From NCBI RefSeq assembly GCF_900101385.1, contig NZ_FMZB01000011.1, positions 49,812 through 113,811 of the forward strand: a stretch of DNA of 64,000 nt, written 5' to 3'. The stretch is from Terribacillus halophilus (GTDB taxonomy: Bacteria > Bacillota > Bacilli > Bacillales > Amphibacillaceae). Every line of letters starts with the position of its first letter. Position 1 is the stretch's first letter. The translations under genes were made by a program, and so were the position numbers. The notes beneath the pieces are model-generated. The model did no database searches. It was given only the letters and a program-made list of their open reading frames with translations, and was not told the DNA's origin. Shown one piece after another: positions 9,488-18,746 of this stretch.

Positions 9488-11004
9488 AGACAGAGCTGCA
9501 GCAAGCATTGCAGACCTATTATGGATACGGGACTTTCCGGACAGGTCAGGAGGAAATCCTGGAGAGTGTCATGAAAAACCATCATACATTGGGAGTCTTA
9601 CCGACTGGAACGGGTAAGTCTGTCTGTTACCAGCTGCCTGCTTTCATGCGAAGCGGACAAGTTATCGTGGTTTCCCCATTGCTGTCGCTGATGGAAGATC
9701 AGGTAAAACAATTGCGTGCCAGGGGATTCAAACGGGTTGCTGCCCTTAATAGTTTTCTTGATTTTGAAGATAAGCAGCAGATCATGCGGAAACTGCATAA
9801 CTATGATTTATTGTATGTCTCTCCGGAAATGCTTCAAAATGAGTATCTGATCAAACATTTGCAGCAGTTGCACATCCAATTGTTTGTCGTTGATGAAGCA
9901 CACTGTATCTCTCAATGGGGACAGGAATTCCGGACGGATTATCTGCGTCTGGCCGAAGTGATTCGGAATCTTGGCAGTCCGCCGGTACTTGCATTGACCG
10001 GTACAGCCACTCCTGAAGTCCAGGCGGATATTCAGCATTTGCTCGGTGATTTGGACATGGATGAGCATATCTATCCAATGGATCGGGAAAACACTTCTTA
10101 TTTCGTACAGGAAGTGCAGGATCAGCAGGAAAAAAATGAAACGATGCTTGCGCTGCTCCATAAAATACAGGCACCGACCATCATCTATTTTTCCAGCCGC
10201 AATATGGCAGAAAGCACAGCAGCCATCATCCGGGCAAAAATGCCGGAGATGCCTTGTGCATTTTATCATGGGGGCATGGAAAACGAGGACAGGATCCTGA
10301 TCCAGCAGCAGTTTTTGGCCGGTCAGCTGCAGATCATTTGCTGCACAAGCGCATTTGGCATGGGAGTGGATAAGGAAGATGTGCGTCTGATCATCCACTA
10401 TCATTTGCCAAGTGACAAAGAATCCTTCATCCAGGAGGTCGGCAGAGCTGGAAGGGATGGAAAAGAAAGTGTCAGTGTAGTACTTTATAGTCCAGGAGAT
10501 TGGCAAATTCCGATACATCTGATCGAACAAGACCTGCCGGAAAAATCTACGATCCAGCAAATGATGCGTTTTCTGTATCAAAGGGTAAAAGCACATCAAA
10601 TCGAATTGCCTGCGTATGAATTGGTCGTCCAGCATATTCCCATCAGTGAGACGCAATGGCGATTTTTACTTTATCAAATGGAGAAACATGATATAGTAAA
10701 GGGAAATCATCTGCTTTATGGAGCGAAAGCTTGGAAGGATTTCCTGGATCAAATAGAGAAGTTTGTTGGAGACAGGAAAAAGCATAAGCTGAAGCAGCTG
10801 CAGGGGATGAAAGACTGGGTCTATACGGATACATGCAGGCGACAGTCACTTTTTGCAGCATTCCAACAAACAGTGCGCCAAGCTAAGGGGCGCTGCTGTG
10901 ACAATTGCGGCGATACACTTGCTGGATGGCAGGTGAGCTTCACGAAACCGCAGCCGGAACGAATTGGCTGGCGTGAACAGCTGCATCACCTCCTGTATCA
11001 GTGA
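9484..11004 (+). CDS. recQ: ATP-dependent DNA helicase RecQ (RecS type)
   Basis: A 506-residue superfamily 2 helicase. Motif I is GTGKSVCYQLPA, motif II is DEAHCISQWG, motif III ALTGTATP, and motif VI QEVGRAGRDG. A zinc-binding region ends the protein (CRRQ ... CCDNCG). There is no HRDC domain, which is typical of the short RecS form in Bacillus (496 residues). It unwinds DNA during recombinational repair. The ATG overlaps the ypbB stop, so both are co-translated. Confidence 0.95.
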
Positions 11005-11031
11005 AAACGGAAATGGAAGGATGGACACTTC

Positions 11032-11331
11032 ATGGCAAAGACAGAAGAGAAGGACCAGAATCTAGAGGAACTGGTTGCGTCGGTGACGCAGTCTCCGGAT
11101 GAAGAAGAATCACAACCTGGACAAGAGGAATCGGAAACTGAGGTCCAGCGCATCGACGTTCTTAATTTACCGCCGCGCCGTGCAGTTCATGACGGGCAGC
11201 GGACAGGCTTTCGACTGCATTGGAACGGAAGCCTTGCCAGGTTCATCCTCCTGACGGTCATCGTTTTGGCGGTGATTGGTTTCATCTTGCTGTACACGGA
11301 TGTGCCGCAGTCGATCCCGACCTTGTTCTAG
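11032..11331 (+). CDS. Small acidic protein with one C-terminal membrane helix, unknown function
   Basis: A 99-residue protein with a good ribosome site (GGAAGGA before ATG 11032). The first ~45 residues are highly acidic and glutamine-rich, followed by a basic patch (PPRRAVHDGQRTGFRLHW) and one membrane helix (about residues 71-91, FILLTVIVLAVIGFILLY). The tail is only eight residues. It sits where B. subtilis has ypbE, a LysM protein with one helix, but no LysM repeat is visible here. It may be a divergent or reduced counterpart. I do not recognise the family. Confidence 0.7.
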   Translation: MAKTEEKDQNLEELVASVTQSPDEEESQPGQEESETEVQRIDVLNLPPRRAVHDGQRTGFRLHWNGSLARFILLTVIVLAVIGFILLYTDVPQSIPTLF

Positions 11332-11527
11332 ACCGTTTCCAGTTTGGACAACAAGGGTATTTTTAACACAAAGATTAATATACTAATTATACGTACAAAT
11401 CCTTTCTGTTCGAAAGCTAGAGCGTATCAGCAAAATGGACGCACCCATCTGGGGTTGTGCCGCGTACAAAACATAAAGCGAATCATATGCTATCTATATC
11501 TAGAATGGCATCCAAGGGGGAAAAGTG

Positions 11528-12109
11528 ATGAAGTTAGAGCGCGTATCATTAAATCAATTCAAGATCTTTCTTACCTTCGACGATTTAATCGAGAGAGGCT
11601 TGACTAAAGAAGATCTGTGGCATGATCTTCCAGGCGTTCATCAGCTTTTTCACGATATGATGTATGAAGCAAGCGATGAATTGGGCTTTGAATTGGAAGG
11701 AACACTTCTTGTTCAGGTGCATATTCTGCAAGCGCAAGGGATGCAAATCATCGTTACACAGTATCCGCAGACGGAAGACTTCGAAGAAGAAGAGGATTAT
11801 ATCGAGATGAAAGTGACACTGGACGAAAGCAGGGAGCTAATCTTCTCATTCACTGATTTTGAGGATATCATCAGCGTTTCGCGTCAGCTGGACCAAATCG
11901 GCATCGAAGACGCCGCTGTGTATTTTATGAATGATCTATATTACATGGAGATCCGGACATTGCTTCATCCGTCCGCAAGGGAAAACTTGATTGCGGTCAT
12001 GTCGGAATTCGCCAACCCGAGTATCGTTACCTCGGTCCGCCTGAACGAATACGGCAAGATCATTTTTGAAAAAGATGCAATACGGCAGATATGCACGTAT
12101 TTTGCATAA
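11528..12109 (+). CDS. mecB: Adaptor protein MecB (MecA paralogue)
   Basis: A 193-residue MecA-family adaptor for the ClpC ATPase. The start ERVSLNQFKIFLTFDDLIERGLTKEDLW is the N-terminal substrate-recognition domain; an acidic linker (DFEEEEDYIEM) leads to the C-terminal ClpC-binding domain with SARENLIAVMSEFA. ATG 11528 is chosen over the GTG three bases upstream because of its spacing to AAGGGGG. The position next to glutamate dehydrogenase matches mecB (ypbH) in B. subtilis. ypbF and ypbG are not found between recQ and this gene. Confidence 0.88.
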   Translation: MKLERVSLNQFKIFLTFDDLIERGLTKEDLWHDLPGVHQLFHDMMYEASDELGFELEGTLLVQVHILQAQGMQIIVTQYPQTEDFEEEEDYIEMKVTLDESRELIFSFTDFEDIISVSRQLDQIGIEDAAVYFMNDLYYMEIRTLLHPSARENLIAVMSEFANPSIVTSVRLNEYGKIIFEKDAIRQICTYFA

Positions 12110-12116
12110 ATCGATG

Positions 12117-12147
12117 AAGGTACCGGCGCCTCTGCCGGTATCTTTTT
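12117..12147 (+). terminator. Intrinsic terminator after mecB
   Basis: An 11-bp stem with one G-U pair (12117-12127 with 12134-12144; core GTACCGGC/GCCGGTAT) has a 6-base loop and is followed by five T's. Confidence 0.88.
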
Positions 12148-12270
12148 AAATTCGATCAAATAATCAGTTCTCATTATCCATACGTCTGCTTTTTTGTTAG
12201 AATGGATGTGGAGATCAGAAGTGATTATATTGTTATACAAGATGGGGAAATATATAGGAGGTACAGAACA

Positions 12271-13542
12271 GTGGCCGACAAAGCTGCGGAATCTACCAAC
12301 AACAAGCATAGGGACTTATTAGAATCGACACAGAGGGTCGTTCAATCTGCTTTACAGAAACTTGGCTACCCGGAAGAAGTGTATGAATTACTGAGAGAGC
12401 CAGTTCGATTGATGACAGTGCGTATACCAGTGCGGATGGATGATGGCAGTACAAAAATTTTCACCGGGTACCGGGCCCAGCACAATGATGCAGTCGGTCC
12501 TACCAAGGGCGGTGTGCGTTTCCACCCGGAAGTAAGCGAGGATGAAGTGAAGGCATTATCAATTTGGATGAGTCTGAAAGCAGGAATCGTCGACTTGCCT
12601 TATGGCGGCGGTAAGGGCGGCATCATTTGTGATCCCCGCGAAATGAGTTTCCGAGAGCTTGAAGGGGTGAGCCGTGGATATGTACGGGCCATCAGTCAGA
12701 TTGTGGGCCCGACGAAAGATATACCAGCACCTGATGTGATGACCAATTCTCAAATCATGGCATGGATGATGGATGAATACAGCCGGATGGATGAATTCAA
12801 TAATCCAGGTTTCATCACTGGAAAGCCGATTGTACTTGGTGGTTCAGAGGGCAGGGAAACAGCTACTGCCAAGGGTGTCACAATCTGCTTAAGGGAAGCT
12901 GCCAAGCAAAGGGGCATCAGCATCGAAGGAGCTCGGGTCGTCATCCAGGGTTTCGGAAATGCCGGCAGTTATCTGGCTAAGTTCATGCATGAAGCCGGGG
13001 CCAAAGTAATCGGTATCTCAGATGCTTATGGAGCACTGCATGATCCGGATGGGTTGGATATCGATTATTTGCTTGATCGGCGCGATAGTTTTGGAACGGT
13101 GACCAACTTATTCAAGTCCACCATCTCCAATAAGGAATTATTGGAGCTTGATTGCGATATACTGGTGCCAGCAGCAGTGGAAAACCAGATCACCAAGGAT
13201 AATGCACATAACATTAAAGCCCAAATCGTCATTGAAGCTGCGAATGGGCCGACTACGTTCGAAGCAACCGAAATATTGACTGAACGCGGTATCCTGTTAG
13301 TTCCGGATGTGCTTGCATCGGCAGGGGGCGTGACTGTCTCCTATTTTGAATGGGTGCAAAACAATCAAGGTTACTATTGGGAAGAGCAGGAAGTGGAAGA
13401 AAAATTGGAGAAAGTCATGCTGAAAGGATTTCAAAATGTCTACCAGACTGCACACACAAGGCGAGTCGATATGCGCCTGGCAGCTTACATGGTCGGGGTT
13501 CGGAAGATGGCGGAAGCTTCCAGATTCAGAGGCTGGATCTAA
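12271..13542 (+). CDS. gudB: NAD-dependent glutamate dehydrogenase
   Basis: A 423-residue catabolic glutamate dehydrogenase. GTG 12271 is the start because a perfect AGGAGG lies nine bases upstream (12256-12261); the frame itself is open 23 codons further. Glutamate-binding sequence (GPTKGGVRFHP, PYGGGKGG with the catalytic Lys) and the Rossmann motif GFGNAGSYLA are clear. The C-terminus KMAEASRFRGWI matches GudB/RocG. It oxidises glutamate to 2-oxoglutarate and ammonia. Neighbourhood with mecB and ypdA indicates gudB rather than rocG. Confidence 0.93.
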   Translation: MADKAAESTNNKHRDLLESTQRVVQSALQKLGYPEEVYELLREPVRLMTVRIPVRMDDGSTKIFTGYRAQHNDAVGPTKGGVRFHPEVSEDEVKALSIWMSLKAGIVDLPYGGGKGGIICDPREMSFRELEGVSRGYVRAISQIVGPTKDIPAPDVMTNSQIMAWMMDEYSRMDEFNNPGFITGKPIVLGGSEGRETATAKGVTICLREAAKQRGISIEGARVVIQGFGNAGSYLAKFMHEAGAKVIGISDAYGALHDPDGLDIDYLLDRRDSFGTVTNLFKSTISNKELLELDCDILVPAAVENQITKDNAHNIKAQIVIEAANGPTTFEATEILTERGILLVPDVLASAGGVTVSYFEWVQNNQGYYWEEQEVEEKLEKVMLKGFQNVYQTAHTRRVDMRLAAYMVGVRKMAEASRFRGWI

Positions 13543-13562
13543 TTCCATCAATCGTAAAGATG

Positions 13563-13597
13563 CTCTTATCCTGAACGTAAGGGATAAGAGTTTTCTC
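13563..13597 (+). terminator. Intrinsic terminator after glutamate dehydrogenase
   Basis: A 9-bp perfect stem (13563-13571 CTCTTATCC, 13582-13590 GGATAAGAG) with a 10-base loop is followed by TTTTCTCTTTTTC. Confidence 0.9.
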
Positions 13598-13635
13598 TTT
13601 TTCTTTAGGAAAAGAGACAGAAAGGAGCAGTACAT

Positions 13636-14613
13636 ATGCAAAAAGAGCAAGTAATCATCATTGGAGCAGGGCCATGCGGTTTGTCTGCAGCAATCGAGCT
13701 GCAAAAAGTCGGCATCGAACCGCTTCTGATCGAAAAAGGCAATGTCGTTAACAGCATTTATCGCTACCCTACACATCAGACATTTTTCAGTTCCAGTGAA
13801 CGGCTGGAAATAGGCGATATCGCCTTTGTTACCGAAATGAAGAAACCAGTCAGGAATCAAGCGCTTGCCTATTACAGGACAGTGGCGCAGCGTCGGGATT
13901 TGCGGATACATACATTCGAGCGTGTCACACAGGTATCTGGCAGTAAACATGACTTCACGGTAACGACCAAGACAATCGGAGAAGAAGAAAAACAGTACAA
14001 AGCCGATTATGTTATCGTTGCAACAGGGTATTACGACCAGCCTTATTTGATGCAGGTGCCTGGTGAAGAACAGTCCCATGTTTTTCATTATTTCAAGGAA
14101 GCCCATCCGTATTTCGGCAAGAATGTGACGGTGATCGGCGGAAAGAATTCGGCTGTCGATGCTGTGCTTGAACTTCATAAAGCAGGTGCCAATATCACTG
14201 CTCTCTATCGCGGCAGCACGTACTCCAAAAGCGTGAAGCCGTGGATCCTGCCGGAATATGAATCATTGGCTCGTAATGGGTACATCGATCATAAATTTAA
14301 TGCACATATTAAAGAAATCACAAAAACACAGGTCATTTATGAAATGGAAGGAACGACGCATGCCGTCGATGCTGATTTCGTCTTTGCGATGACAGGCTAT
14401 CGTCCTGATTTGAAGCTGTTGCAACACATGGGCATCTTAATCCATCCGGAGACAGGCAAGCCTGACCATAATCCGGAAACGATGGAGTCCAATGTTCCTG
14501 GCATCTTCATAGCTGGGGTAATTGCAGCTGGTAATAATAACAACGAAGTGTTCATCGAGAATGGACGTTTCCATGGCGGACAGATTGCCCGGTCGATTGC
14601 ATCACGCAACTGA
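13636..14613 (+). CDS. ypdA: Bacillithiol disulfide reductase YpdA (Bdr)
   Basis: A 325-residue flavoprotein of the thioredoxin-reductase superfamily without a CxxC motif. The FAD-binding motif is IIIGAGPCGLSAA, and the Cys at position 14 next to it is the active-site residue characteristic of Bdr. A second Rossmann motif, VIGGKNSAVDAVLEL, binds NADPH. The enzyme reduces bacillithiol disulfide, and bshA in this window makes the same thiol. It forms a likely operon with ansA (18-base gap). Confidence 0.92.
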   Translation: MQKEQVIIIGAGPCGLSAAIELQKVGIEPLLIEKGNVVNSIYRYPTHQTFFSSSERLEIGDIAFVTEMKKPVRNQALAYYRTVAQRRDLRIHTFERVTQVSGSKHDFTVTTKTIGEEEKQYKADYVIVATGYYDQPYLMQVPGEEQSHVFHYFKEAHPYFGKNVTVIGGKNSAVDAVLELHKAGANITALYRGSTYSKSVKPWILPEYESLARNGYIDHKFNAHIKEITKTQVIYEMEGTTHAVDADFVFAMTGYRPDLKLLQHMGILIHPETGKPDHNPETMESNVPGIFIAGVIAAGNNNNEVFIENGRFHGGQIARSIASRN

Positions 14614-14631
14614 AGAAAGGGAGAGCTGCAT

Positions 14632-15591
14632 ATGAAAGGGAAAGTTGTATTGGTAACTACAGGCGGTACGATTGCCAGTGTGCCGAATGAAGAAAGCGGG
14701 AAGCTCGCTTCTGGTGAAATGACTGGTGATCAGCTGCGGAGTCAGATTGACTTGCCAGATCATATCGAAGTGACGGTTGTGAATGCATTACAGAAACCGA
14801 GTATGCATATTACATTCGATGATCTGCTAACGTTAAAAGAAATGATTGAGAAGCAATTCGAGGATCCGGAAGTCAACGGTATCGTAGTTACGCATGGAAC
14901 GGACTCTTTGGAAGAAACAGCTTATTTTCTTGATTTGACCATTCAGGATGATCGGCCTGTCGTAGTGACCGGTTCACAGCGAGCAATCCATGAACTCGGA
15001 TCGGATGTTTTCATCAATCTGCGCCACGCAGTGCTTGCGGCCAATGATGATCAGTTGATTGATTGCGGAACAGTGGTTGTCTTTAACGAGCGCATTTTCC
15101 CGGCTAAATATGTAAAGAAAGAACATGCCTCTAATATACAGGGCTTCAATGCGTTCGGATTCGGCTATTTGGGCATTATCGACAATGATAAAGTGTATCT
15201 TTACCAAAGACCAGTCAAACGGTATACATATGAGCTGAAGCGCAAACTGCCGGACGTGGATATCATTAAGTGCTACTTGCGGGCAGACGGAAAATTCATC
15301 AAAGCAGCGCGTGAAGCAGGTGTCCAGGGGATCGTGCTGGAAGGGGTTGGGCGAGGGCAAGTTGCGCCGAAAATGAAAGAAGAGATTCTCCTTGCCCTGC
15401 GAGATGGTATTAAAATCATCCTGACGACCGCATCGGAAGAAGGCAACGTTTACACCACTTATGATTACGAAGGCAGTGCTTATGATCTGCATAAAGCCGG
15501 TGTTCTGTTAGGTAAGGACCAGGATAGCAAAAAGGCACGTATAGAACTCGCTATTGCGCTTGCATCCGATCAAATGGACAGACTTCTATAG
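14632..15591 (+). CDS. ansA: Asparaginase
   Basis: A 319-residue L-asparaginase. The first catalytic threonine is in VTTGGTIASVPNE and the second in the motif VTHGTDSLEETAYFLDLT. No signal peptide is visible, so the enzyme should be cytoplasmic and hydrolyse asparagine to aspartate and ammonia. The start at ATG 14632 follows AAAGGGAGAG. The gene is downstream of ypdA and close to glutamate dehydrogenase, which gives a small nitrogen-catabolic neighbourhood. Whether it belongs to the AnsA or AnsZ group is not certain. Confidence 0.88.
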   Translation: MKGKVVLVTTGGTIASVPNEESGKLASGEMTGDQLRSQIDLPDHIEVTVVNALQKPSMHITFDDLLTLKEMIEKQFEDPEVNGIVVTHGTDSLEETAYFLDLTIQDDRPVVVTGSQRAIHELGSDVFINLRHAVLAANDDQLIDCGTVVVFNERIFPAKYVKKEHASNIQGFNAFGFGYLGIIDNDKVYLYQRPVKRYTYELKRKLPDVDIIKCYLRADGKFIKAAREAGVQGIVLEGVGRGQVAPKMKEEILLALRDGIKIILTTASEEGNVYTTYDYEGSAYDLHKAGVLLGKDQDSKKARIELAIALASDQMDRLL

Positions 15592-15691
15592 ACCTCAGGA
15601 CCTATTTCCTGTTTCTTTCCAGCAACATATTCCAAAAGGATTGAGCACATGGTACGATAAAGGTAGTTTGTTAGTTGGAAGAGGTGCTATC

Positions 15692-16369
15692 ATGCTTACC
15701 ATCCTTTCCGCTGCGATTGCCCCAGCACTTGCGCTGCTTACCTTCTTCTATCTGAAGGATCGTTTGGAGCCCGAGCCGCTCGGCATGGTATTGCGGACTT
15801 TTCTATATGGCGCGCTGCTTGTATTTCCAATCATGTTCATTCAATATGCATTGAAAGCAGAAGGAGTCAGTACGCATCCACTCGTCTATTCTTTTTTTAC
15901 CATCGGATTCATGGAGGAATTCTTCAAATGGTTCATTTTCCTGTATACTGCTTTCCGGCATACAGAAATGGACTCTGTTTATGATGGAATCATCTATGGT
16001 GTCAGCATAAGTTTAGGTTTTGCTACGGTAGAGAATGTTCTTTATTTATTTGCTCATGGTGTTGATTATGCTTTTACACGTGCCCTGTTCCCAGTATCAT
16101 CCCATGCCCTGTTCGGCGTATTGATGGGATATTACCTCGGCAGGGCAAAGTTTGGGAGCAGTCATCCCCGTTTGCGCGTGTTTGGTGCGATGTTGATTCC
16201 TTTTTTGCTGCATGGATTGTACGATTACATCCTTTTGGCAGTGACATTCAACTGGGTTTTTGTACAGGCACCATTCATGATCATTCTTTGGATCATCGGA
16301 CTGCGTAAAGTGCGAGCAGCAATCCGCCATCCTATTGAACAGATACAAATGAAAGAGTCAGGCAGCTAA
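15692..16369 (+). CDS. prsW: Intramembrane protease PrsW
   Basis: A 225-residue polytopic protein, about the length of B. subtilis PrsW (218). The glutamate protease motif lies in GFMEEFFKWFIF, and the second conserved part YDGIIYGVSISLGFATVEN and the HALFG and HGLYDY histidine segments are present. PrsW makes the first cut in the anti-sigma factor RsiW in response to envelope stress. ATG 15692 follows AGAGGTG; the frame extends 46 codons upstream into ansA but with no ribosome site there. Confidence 0.92.
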   Translation: MLTILSAAIAPALALLTFFYLKDRLEPEPLGMVLRTFLYGALLVFPIMFIQYALKAEGVSTHPLVYSFFTIGFMEEFFKWFIFLYTAFRHTEMDSVYDGIIYGVSISLGFATVENVLYLFAHGVDYAFTRALFPVSSHALFGVLMGYYLGRAKFGSSHPRLRVFGAMLIPFLLHGLYDYILLAVTFNWVFVQAPFMIILWIIGLRKVRAAIRHPIEQIQMKESGS

Positions 16370-16388
16370 TCTGTCTGACTCTTTTTTT
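16355..16388 (+). terminator. Intrinsic terminator after prsW
   Basis: An 11-bp stem with one G-U pair (16355-16365 GAGTCAGGCAG, 16371-16381 CTGTCTGACTC), loop CTAAT, followed by seven T's. It overlaps the end of the prsW coding region. Confidence 0.93.
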
Positions 16389-16460
16389 GTTGCATAATAT
16401 GGACGCTCTGGAAGAAAGCTATCGGTAGTCAGATCATAGTTAGGTTGGAGGAAATGAACA

Positions 16461-17297
16461 ATGGAATTCAAGAAGTTTCGGCTTTGTAAATTGTTTTGTG
16501 CTGCTCTGCTCCTTTTAGGTTTAATCCTGTCGGCACCTGTGCAGACCAGTGCCTTTTCCGAACAGGTGATCCAGCACGGAGCCACAGGGGATGACGTGGT
16601 GGAATTGCAAGCCCGTTTGCAATATGCAGGATTCTATAATAAAAAAATAGACGGCGTTTTCGGCTGGAGTACGTATTGGGCATTGCGCAATTTCCAATAT
16701 GAATTCGGAATGGAAATCGACGGTGTCGCAGGCAAGCAGGCAAAAGATAAATTGGTATCCATTACAAATTATGATAAAGCCTTTGTCATGCGTCAAATCC
16801 AAGAAGGAAACACATTTACCTATTATGGCGGCACACCGCAGGAGCAGCAAGTGAAAAAGCGCGGTAACGGCGGTAATGGAGGTAATGAAGGCAGTAAGGC
16901 AAATCCGTCGAATACATCCGCGGTCAATGTTCCCAATGGTTATTCCCAGAATGATATCAAACTGATGGCAAATGCTGTCCATGGGGAAGCACGCGGAGAA
17001 CCATATGAGGGACAGGTGGCAGTCGCAGCCGTCATCCTGAACAGAGTGGAAGATCCATCGTTTCCGAACACGATTTCAGGTGTCATCTTTGAACCAAGAG
17101 CTTTTACGGCAGTTGCGGATGGGCAAATATGGCTGACGCCGGATGAAACAGCCGAACAGGCGGTAATCGATGCAATCAACGGCTGGGATCCATCAGGTGG
17201 AGCGATTTATTATTTCAATCCGAACACAGCCACTTCCCCATGGATTTGGGGCAGACCGCAAATCAAAACGATTGGTGAGCATATTTTCTGTATGTAG
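16461..17297 (+). CDS. sleB: Spore cortex-lytic enzyme SleB
   Basis: A 278-residue exported protein. Signal peptide about residues 1-31 (ending QTSAFSE), then a peptidoglycan-binding domain (about 37-95, GATGDDVVELQARL), a Gly/Asn-rich linker (about 133-150) and the catalytic hydrolase domain (about 158-278) with LMANAVHGEARGEPYEGQVA and the acidic catalytic residue. SleB is a lytic transglycosylase that degrades muramic-delta-lactam cortex at germination. It is directly followed by its partner ypeB, 15 bases on. Expression in the forespore under sigma-G is known in Bacillus. Confidence 0.96.
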   Translation: MEFKKFRLCKLFCAALLLLGLILSAPVQTSAFSEQVIQHGATGDDVVELQARLQYAGFYNKKIDGVFGWSTYWALRNFQYEFGMEIDGVAGKQAKDKLVSITNYDKAFVMRQIQEGNTFTYYGGTPQEQQVKKRGNGGNGGNEGSKANPSNTSAVNVPNGYSQNDIKLMANAVHGEARGEPYEGQVAVAAVILNRVEDPSFPNTISGVIFEPRAFTAVADGQIWLTPDETAEQAVIDAINGWDPSGGAIYYFNPNTATSPWIWGRPQIKTIGEHIFCM

Positions 17298-17312
17298 AAA
17301 GGAGAGCGAAGA

Positions 17313-18662
17313 ATGTACAAATGGGTGATAATCGGAGTTCTTGCTTTGGCGCTTACAGGAACCGCAATCTGGGGTATGAATGAACGTCAGGAAAAGAACG
17401 ACATTAGGATGCAGGCAGAAAACAACTATCAGCGTTCCTTCCACGAGCTGACTTATCGGATTGACACGCTGCATGATAAAATCGGAGCGACGCTCGCAAT
17501 GAATTCCAGGGATTCTCTGTCACCGCAATTGGCGGAAATTTGGCGGTTATCCTCTGAAGCGCATACGGATGTCGGTCAGCTTCCGCTGGCACTGATGCCC
17601 TTTGAAAAAACGGAGAAATTTTTGACCAACATCGGGGATTTTACGTACAAAACAGCTGTAAGGGACTTGGACAAGGAACCGTTGTCCGAGGAAGAAATGC
17701 AGCGCTTGGAGAAATTGCATGATAACGCAGGGCAAATCAAGGATGAACTTCGGAATGTCCAAAATACTGTCCTCGGTAATAATTTGCACTGGAGCGATGT
17801 GGAAATGGCATTATCGGATGACGAACCGGATCACTCGGATAATGCCATCATCTCAAGCTTTGAGACAGTAGAGAATAGTTCAGGCGGTTTCAATGAAGAA
17901 AAGGACTTTAACAATGGTGCTTTGCCCGCCTCCAATGAAGAACATAAATTCGAAGGCGTCACCGGTGAGCGAATCAACCAGAAACAAGCGAAAACAATTG
18001 CAGCCAAAGCCTTCGATTTGAATTCTATCAGTGGTATCACAGGGGGAAAATCAGGCAAGGGTTCAGATGTACCGCTTTACAGTCTCTCATATAAAAAAGA
18101 TGGGGAAAGCGGCTATGCTGATATCAGTCAAAAAGGCGGCCATATCCTCACATTGATGATGCAGCGGGATCGAGAGGATCCGAAATTAGGCTTGCATGAT
18201 GCGCAGCAAAAAGCGCAGGACTTTCTTGTTAAGCAGAAATTGACGGAAATGGAAATGGTCCAGAGCAGTCAATACGATTCCGTGGGTATTTTCTTTTTTG
18301 TACCTGTCCAGGACGATGTACGCATTTATGCAGATATTGTCCAAGTCAAGGTCGCGCTCGATAATGGCGATATTCTGGGCTATAATGCCCGTGACTATTT
18401 CATGAATCATCATGAGCGTGACATAGCCAAACCAAAGCTGACAGAAGAACAAGCGACCGAGAAACTCAATCAAAATGTCCAAGTACAGGAAACCCATCTT
18501 GCCTTGATCGAGAACGATACACATGAAGAAACGCTTGTGTATGAAATCATGGGCACACGTAATGATGAAACGTATCGTATCTATGTAAATGCGGATACAG
18601 GACAGGAAGAAGAAATCGAGAAACAGACGACGACAGAAGCGCGTTTCTTGCAAAGTACGTAA
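17313..18662 (+). CDS. ypeB: Germination protein YpeB
   Basis: A 449-residue protein with an N-terminal membrane anchor (about residues 3-20) followed by a helical region and three PepSY-like repeats in the C-terminal half (for example ERINQKQAKTIAAKAFDL, HDAQQKAQDFLVKQ, EEQATEKLNQNVQVQ). YpeB and SleB stabilise each other in the dormant spore and YpeB restrains SleB. Length is essentially that of B. subtilis YpeB (450). The ATG follows AAAGGAGAGCG. Confidence 0.95.
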   Translation: MYKWVIIGVLALALTGTAIWGMNERQEKNDIRMQAENNYQRSFHELTYRIDTLHDKIGATLAMNSRDSLSPQLAEIWRLSSEAHTDVGQLPLALMPFEKTEKFLTNIGDFTYKTAVRDLDKEPLSEEEMQRLEKLHDNAGQIKDELRNVQNTVLGNNLHWSDVEMALSDDEPDHSDNAIISSFETVENSSGGFNEEKDFNNGALPASNEEHKFEGVTGERINQKQAKTIAAKAFDLNSISGITGGKSGKGSDVPLYSLSYKKDGESGYADISQKGGHILTLMMQRDREDPKLGLHDAQQKAQDFLVKQKLTEMEMVQSSQYDSVGIFFFVPVQDDVRIYADIVQVKVALDNGDILGYNARDYFMNHHERDIAKPKLTEEQATEKLNQNVQVQETHLALIENDTHEETLVYEIMGTRNDETYRIYVNADTGQEEEIEKQTTTEARFLQST

Positions 18663-18691
18663 AGGGGATGGCAAACAGCCTTCCCCTTTTT
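18661..18691 (+). terminator. Intrinsic terminator after ypeB
   Basis: The stem AAAGGGGA (18661-18668) pairs with TCCCCTTT (18682-18689), extended by an inner GGC/GCC across a single mismatch, loop AAACA, and a run of T's. It starts on the ypeB stop codon. Confidence 0.9.
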
Positions 18692-18746
18692 GATTATTTT
18701 TGCAATAATAGGAAGAAAGAACGATTCAAGGGAAGAGGAGAGACGT

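Noticed and set aside
9808..10656. A 282-residue open frame opposite recQ
   Set aside because: It lies wholly within recQ on the other strand, is rich in Cys, His and Phe, and matches no family.
11344..11607. A possible 87-residue gene before mecB
   Set aside because: No ribosome site, no recognisable sequence, and it runs into mecB in another frame. The gap appears to be a leader region.
12175..12203. A sigma-A promoter for gudB using TAGAAT at 12198
   Set aside because: No acceptable -35 lies 16-18 bases upstream.
13297..14178. A 293-residue open frame opposite gudB and ypdA
   Set aside because: It spans two well-supported genes and the terminator between them.
16389..16460. A sigma-G promoter for sleB
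   Set aside because: sleB is expected to have one, but only partial matches (GCATA with AAAGCTA at 18 bases, or CATAGTTA without a -35) were found, so it is not listed as a feature.
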